Positions 58,899 to 64,000 of a stretch of DNA of 64,000 nucleotides are shown here, piece by piece. The notes beneath the pieces are model-generated. The model searched no databases. It saw nothing but the letters and a program-made list of their open reading frames with translations, and was not told where the DNA came from. Both the position numbers and the translations under genes were made by a program. Origin of the DNA: Colius striatus (Eukaryota; Chordata; Aves; Coliiformes; Coliidae); NCBI RefSeq assembly GCF_028858725.1, contig NC_084790.1, positions 6,392,001 through 6,456,000 on the forward strand, given 5' to 3'. Every line of letters starts with the position of its first letter. Position 1 is the stretch's first letter.

Positions 58899-61800
58899 TT
58901 AGTTCATTTTCTTGCGCTTCCGTTGGCTCCCTGATGCCTTCTGCACAGGCAAGGGGAGAGACAGAGTCCCCAGCTTGTGGTTCTGCTCATTCTCAAGTCC
59001 CAGAGGCCCCTTGGCCTTGGAGACCTTCAGCCGCATGGCCCTTGCGATGTCCAGCATCCTGGAAAACACCAGAGGAACACCCTGTCAGTGGGGGGCACAC
59101 GCCTTCTGTGCACTGACACTGCACAAAAGGCTGACAGCCTTTTGCCTCAGGGGAGGAGCCAGAGGCACCAGGGAGCAGGATGTATTCTCTGCATCTCAAG
59201 GATACCACGGAGACAGAAGCTGGAAGTATTCAAAGGCTACAAGGTACAGCCTTCCTGGGGAGGACAGAACGCTACGGAGCTGTGCACTGCCACCTTGGAG
59301 ATCATTATAAGCTCAAGTTGCCTTACTCAACAGCCAGATGACTTGATTAAAAATAATGCTGCTCCCCACTTCCCTACAAAGGGGAGAACAGACATTATTT
59401 CTGTCCAGCTGCTGATGCTGCTGGCAGCCCATGGTTGCTTCCCAGGGCTCTCATCTCTCATGTATGGTATGATGAATAGAAGCCAGCGCAGCAAGAACAT
59501 CTCTTAGCCACTGAAATTCAGCATCCTGAGATGTAAGAGGTTGTCTGAGGTGTCTAGTGTGAAGAGCTTGTGCAAGGAGGCACAAACCACAACACAAGAG
59601 GCTTGTCAAACAGAGAGCACAAAGTGCATCCAGAGGGAAGCTAGCAGGGAAGTAGGTGTCCCGGCCTCAGCTGAGGCCCTGAGAACACACAAATCCCAGA
59701 ATCCTCCCAGCTCACTGGGAGGATATTTGAAATACAGATTCAGGTGAAAAGGGTTCTACAGTCAAACCTTCCACTTCAAGCAAAGATCACATCATCAGGT
59801 GGCTCAGGGCTATGTGTATCTCCTCAGTTTTTCTCTCCTCTTTTCTCCACAGCTTCCTATGCCCTGTTTTTCCAGCTCTGGTACAGCAGTTAAGAATGAA
59901 ACCTGGGCACCAACAGTCAAAGCCAACATGGATTCCTTTAAAAGCTTAGTTCCAAAAAGAGCCTGCTGGGAAACACAGGTCCTGCAGCTGACAGCTGCAG
60001 CTGTGTGACACCCACGTGTTCTGACACAGAAAACAACTGTCCAGCGGCAGAGGCTGTCCCCAAAAGCTAACACAACAAGAGTTGTTTGCCCTTAAGCCTG
60101 TTCTGCAAGCTGTTCTCTACCCATTCGCCTTCACTAATCCTGGTTTGGCAACTCCTCGTTCCAAGCACTAATGCCAGCAGTTCTGCCCAATGCCTGTCCT
60201 TTTTTGCTGAAAAGTCCCCAAGTTCATCAGTCTCTCAGAAACAAAACCAACCTCCTCAGTGCCCAGCCCAGAGATGGTAACTTTCAGCAGCCTGGGATTT
60301 CTTTGTGCAAACATCAACTACATGCTCACAGTGACACTATGCGAGAAAACCCCAAACCCTGTTTCTACTTTTCCAGCTGTACTCTTACACCCAGACTGGC
60401 ACCTGACAGGGGCTGGAGCTCTGCAAGGAAGCACAGGCACAGAGGGCAGCAAGGTGAAGAGCGATGCGATTTGTCAGGCAGGAAACAGAGCTGGCTGCCA
60501 AAGGATAGGTCTTGTCCTGGAATCTGCCCTGTCTGGCCATTTCAGTGCTGCCTGCCTCTGCTGCAGAACCTCTTGATGCACTCGAGGACCTCTTTGCAGC
60601 ACGTGCCCTTTCACAGTTGGAGACGTATAACCACTGTCCTTTACCAAAACCACAGCTTCAAAATAAAGCTTCAGCACACTCATAAAAGACAGAGTCCAAC
60701 TACAACAAAAGGGGCTCGATAGGTGGTATTATTGTACTGCTCAGGTGCCAGAGGGGCTACAGAGCTCTCTCCTCAGGAGGTCTCTGCAGCAGGATCACAG
60801 CATAGCTCAGCAGGTATCAACAAACACAACTCACCTGCTTTCCTGGAGCTTCAGGTCATTCTGCAGGACAGTAAGGTCTATTTGGAAGTTGTTGATGTGC
60901 AGAGCCAATGCAATGACGTAAGCTGTGATTTTAGCCTTCATCGATGAAGAGACTAAATTCTGTAGACTGCATGGCAAGAGAGAGAGAACACATGAGATGT
61001 GGAGTGTCAGTGAACCCAAACCACAACTCCCACAGGTGCAGACAGAATGGCAGCCCCAGTCAGATGTGACTGACTTTCATTCTTAGACACCTTAGAGGAG
61101 CTCAAAGCAACACAGACCTCTGGTCATAGGGGTCCAAGAGGTTTCTTTGTCCTCCTCACATGCCCCTGCTTCTGATCAGAAGTGCAGGCCCCTGAGATTA
61201 TTTATTGCTATCCAGCCTTGTCAAAATCACCAGCTAATGGCACTGCAGTCTTTTTGGTACATAGGTCACTTGTGAGAGAAAAGCAAAGGGAAGCTGTTCT
61301 GAGGGCATTAAGTGTAACTACTAATGGCATCTCAAATACAGATGAGATGCCCACCATCTCAAATGCTCATCTCAAATACAGATGAGATGCCCACAAAGCA
61401 GACCCCTGGCTGGCAATCCTCTGGGAGTATTTGACTGCTTGTCACTGGTTTGAGTCTTCAGACAAACTCTGGCCCATTTGGACTCAGACTCTCTGCTGCT
61501 GTCAGATTAACAGCAGGAGCACATCTGTGCAATACCTGAGCATGATCTTTTGAGATCCCTTTCAGCCCTTAAGATTCTGTGATTATACCCCTAGGCAGAG
61601 ATGCTGTTGGCTTCCCAAGTGTAGGGAAGGCACTATGGCAAGAACATACTACTCATTCACCTGTATTTTAATGCTTCCACTCAACAGAATTGCTGGAAAT
61701 GTTTATCCAGACCTAAAACTGCTTGTTTGCAATTGGCATCCATCTGAAGGCTGAAGCGAAGGGCCATCTGGTCAAAGGCAGCCTCCAACAGTTGCCCAAA

Positions 61801-63878
61801 GCAACATGCTGCTGGAAAGGAGGGCCCTGAGAGAGCTTCCCAGCCTCTGCTCCCCTCATGGGGTGGTGGCTGCTCCTGGCTGATCTCCATGGCAGGACCA
61901 GACACTACCTTACTGCACCAAACTTTGTCACTGATGGAGGGGCAATGCCTGGGCAAACCTTAGGCAGAACTCTTTGGCCTGTACCCACATGGATGCAGTG
62001 GTGTGGCTCTGATGAGAGTTAAGCCAATCTTTACACAGTTTTGTCAGTTTAGGTTCCAACGGAGGATACAAGTCAAGGCCTGCCTAGGTTCATGTGAAAA
62101 GACCCAGTAGGCTAACTGAGCTCTGTGAGTGTGAAAAAAGCACCATTATTTAGCCACTGCACCATCTGTGTCCTGATCCACCATGGGACAGTGGAAGGGC
62201 TGATGTACCCACCTGTCAGCTGCTTTGGATTACAGTAAAAATGAACGTGGATGGCTGCCAGCAGGGCTGCACTGCAGCAGCCAGCTGCAAAGAGGCACAC
62301 CACTGCCATCCTGTGTCCAGAAATGCTCAGGCAGAAGGCTGGGCGCTCTGTTTGCTCAACCTAGCTAAATCTGCAGGCAAAGACTTGCACACATGATCCT
62401 GTTTCTCTCAGTGAGTTTTAGACCTGCACTACCTAAAATGGACTATCACCAGCCACAACCCAATGTCCTACAGTGGATGTGGACCAAGAGAAGCTACTGC
62501 TGTCTTCCATTTTGGCAGGTTTCCTGATAATGTGTCTGTGGCCTTTCAAGTCAAACTCTGCCATATCTTTTCCTCAGGAACATCAAAGCAAACACAGCCC
62601 TTACCTGCCATTGTTGTAGGTCAGCGAAGTGAAATTCTTCATGAGTTTCCTGCTAATGATGTGTGGGCATTCAGGACCCATCGGATCTAGGACAGAAAGA
62701 GGTTTTTGCAGTGGAATGAGAAATGCATACTGTTTCCAGCCATCCTAACAGCATTTTTGTTACCACATTTGTTGTCTCTTCCCCAGAACACAGAGAATTT
62801 AAAAGGAACCTGGGCACTTGATTTCTAGGTCTCATACTTTTTCAGGTCTGAGAGAGCCTCCTGACTAACAGCTTTTCTTTGCCTTACAGATGATATCTCC
62901 CACTTCAATACTACACAATCTATAATGAGTGCATATACACCTGCACATCAATGGCTTTTAATAGATGGCTTTGTCACAAAGTGTTCTTAAAACTGAAACC
63001 GCACCAACCACACTGCTACCAATGGTAGCCATTGGAACATTCTCCTTGACAGAGTCCCACAGGGTGACTCCTGTGCCTCCAGCAATGCAGGTGGTTATTT
63101 ACAGCCAGGATTGCTGCTTCCCCCTCCATCACATCCCTGCCATTGAAAATGCTAAGTGACATTTTCAGCACCAACAGGAGATTCAGACACACGAGTTCTA
63201 CAGAAAGCTTGAAAAATCTCAACCAGAATACTTTAATGTAGTGCAGTCCCTGCCATTCTAAACACAAGACCCTAATTACAACAGAGGTATGATGACTGTC
63301 ATCCACACATGGAGCTAATAAGCAAAGGATGATGAAGGCGTTCTCAAAAACACAGAAAGTTATAAAGGATGTATTGTGTGTTGTATGCCATCTGGAATAC
63401 AGAGGCTGGATGAGGGAGAGAGACAATCGTTTCCAGCCTCTTGGTTTAAGTGTGAAAATATAAACTACATTCATAAGTACAGAACTATCAAGAAACTAGA
63501 AAGAATATCAGCATTTCCAACCTAAGCTACCCTGTCTCTTACCAAAAGGATCTCAAGATGCACTCCTGATGTGTGACAGTTATGAAGGGACTGAAAAGGA
63601 TTTGACATACATCTGCTGGCAAGTGCAGATCTAATAACCCTCAGCAATGTGGAAACCCTCAACTTCAGCATGAAGCAGATGGAAAGCAACTGATTTCTAC
63701 TGCAGTTCTACAAACCAGGTCTTAGTAAGCAGCTTAAAAGTGGAGGAGCTGGAAACTCTCTTACGCTTCTTCTTGATGACTTTCAGGTAGCTGAACTTAA
63801 TCAAGGTATCCAGGAACCAGAGGCATCTGGCTTTGTGATCCTTCCTCTTCTCATCAGTAGGCAAAAACTTCAGCTCCT
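58899..63878 (-). CDS. POLR1E: POLR1E (PAF53), RNA polymerase I subunit, C-terminal exons only
   Basis: POLR1E is the PAF53/A49 subunit that pairs with PAF49 in RNA polymerase I and acts in the nucleolus in rRNA synthesis. Four coding exons are in the window on the minus strand: 63878-63765, 62686-62605, 60966-60835 and 59058-58899, with GT-AG borders and compatible phases. They encode ARCLWFLDTLIKFSYLKVIKKK, then CPHIISRKLMKNFTSLTYNNG, then MKAKITAYVIALALHINNFQ and IDLTVLQNDLKLQE, and finally MLDIARAMRLKVSKAKG, HKLGTLSLPLPVQ and the basic end SQRKRKKMN. This is the A49-type C-terminal tandem winged-helix region. The N-terminal half lies past position 64000, so the entry is incomplete for that reason and not broken. 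It is tail-to-tail with the FBXO10 remnant, as these two genes are in human. Confidence 0.95.
61328..61394 (+). repeat. Short tandem duplication, 40-bp period
   Basis: CATCTCAAATACAGATGAGA and the following GCCCAC occur twice, 40 bp apart, in a POLR1E intron. Two copies only, the second partial. Confidence 0.88.
61547..61590 (+). mobile_element. Tiny CR1 3'-end fragment
   Basis: GATCTTTTGAGATCCCTTTC followed by 'agcccttaagattctgtgatt' matches the terminal bases of CR1 in sense orientation. Only some 45 bp remain in a POLR1E intron. Confidence 0.65.
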
Positions 63879-64000
63879 CTAAAACAAAGGAGCAATGACT
63901 GAAAAATAGAGAGGGAGAGGATGAGGCTCAAAAGATCCAGGAACCAGTTTACATCATCAGGACACAAATGTAACTTTACTGCTCGGAGAGCTCTCCTGAC

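Noticed and set aside
1-64000. CRISPR arrays, bacterial operons, tRNA or rRNA genes
   Set aside because: None seen. The DNA is vertebrate nuclear sequence, and the tandem arrays lack spacer-repeat structure.
1-64000. W-chromosome origin
   Set aside because: Four genes are intact with good splice sites, which fits Z better than a degenerating W; only FBXO10 is broken. This is not proof.

Overview
This is avian nuclear DNA. The evidence is a set of intron-bearing vertebrate genes with GT-AG junctions, several CR1 LINE tails typical of sauropsids, CpG-island promoters and bird-type retroviral LTRs. Four intact genes and one decayed gene are all orthologues of human 9p13 genes (TRMT10B, DCAF10, SLC25A51, FBXO10, POLR1E). 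In birds that segment lies on the Z chromosome, so Z linkage is likely by inference. The dispersed LTRs resemble those common in neoavian birds; I do not name a species.

Layout. 1-921: 3' side of TRMT10B. 922-5435 (-): TRMT10B, 8 coding exons. 4760-6250: CpG island shared head-to-head with the next gene. 5977-13637 (+): a five-exon AhpD/carboxymuconolactone-decarboxylase-like gene with a mitochondrial-looking N-terminus; its third intron carries a solo LTR and a CR1. 14215-30925 (+): DCAF10, 7 coding exons, with a small upstream ORF whose stop overlaps the annotated start. 30926-38540: long 3' UTR and intergenic DNA. 38550-45227 (-): SLC25A51, with one main coding exon and a probable short first exon in the next CpG island. 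44590-46300: CpG island ending in a 0.7-kb GC minisatellite, followed by an LTR at 46434-47060. 49785-52997 (+): FBXO10 remnant with frame breaks and no recognisable 3' half. 53-58.4 kb: CR1 copies and unassigned DNA. 58899-63878 (-): last four coding exons of POLR1E, which continues past the window edge.

The genes are housekeeping loci rather than a linked pathway: tRNA position-9 methylation (TRMT10B), a thiol-redox enzyme fold probably in mitochondria (AhpD-like), a CUL4-DDB1 ubiquitin ligase receptor (DCAF10), mitochondrial NAD+ import (SLC25A51), an SCF receptor now broken here (FBXO10) and RNA polymerase I (POLR1E). The least ordinary items are the AhpD-like gene, the FBXO10 decay, the repeat-rich promoter islands (matching CCCGT pentamer arrays in sense orientation at two promoters, and the minisatellite), and the predicted in-frame N-terminal extension of SLC25A51. 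I found no evidence of a wholly new multi-gene system.
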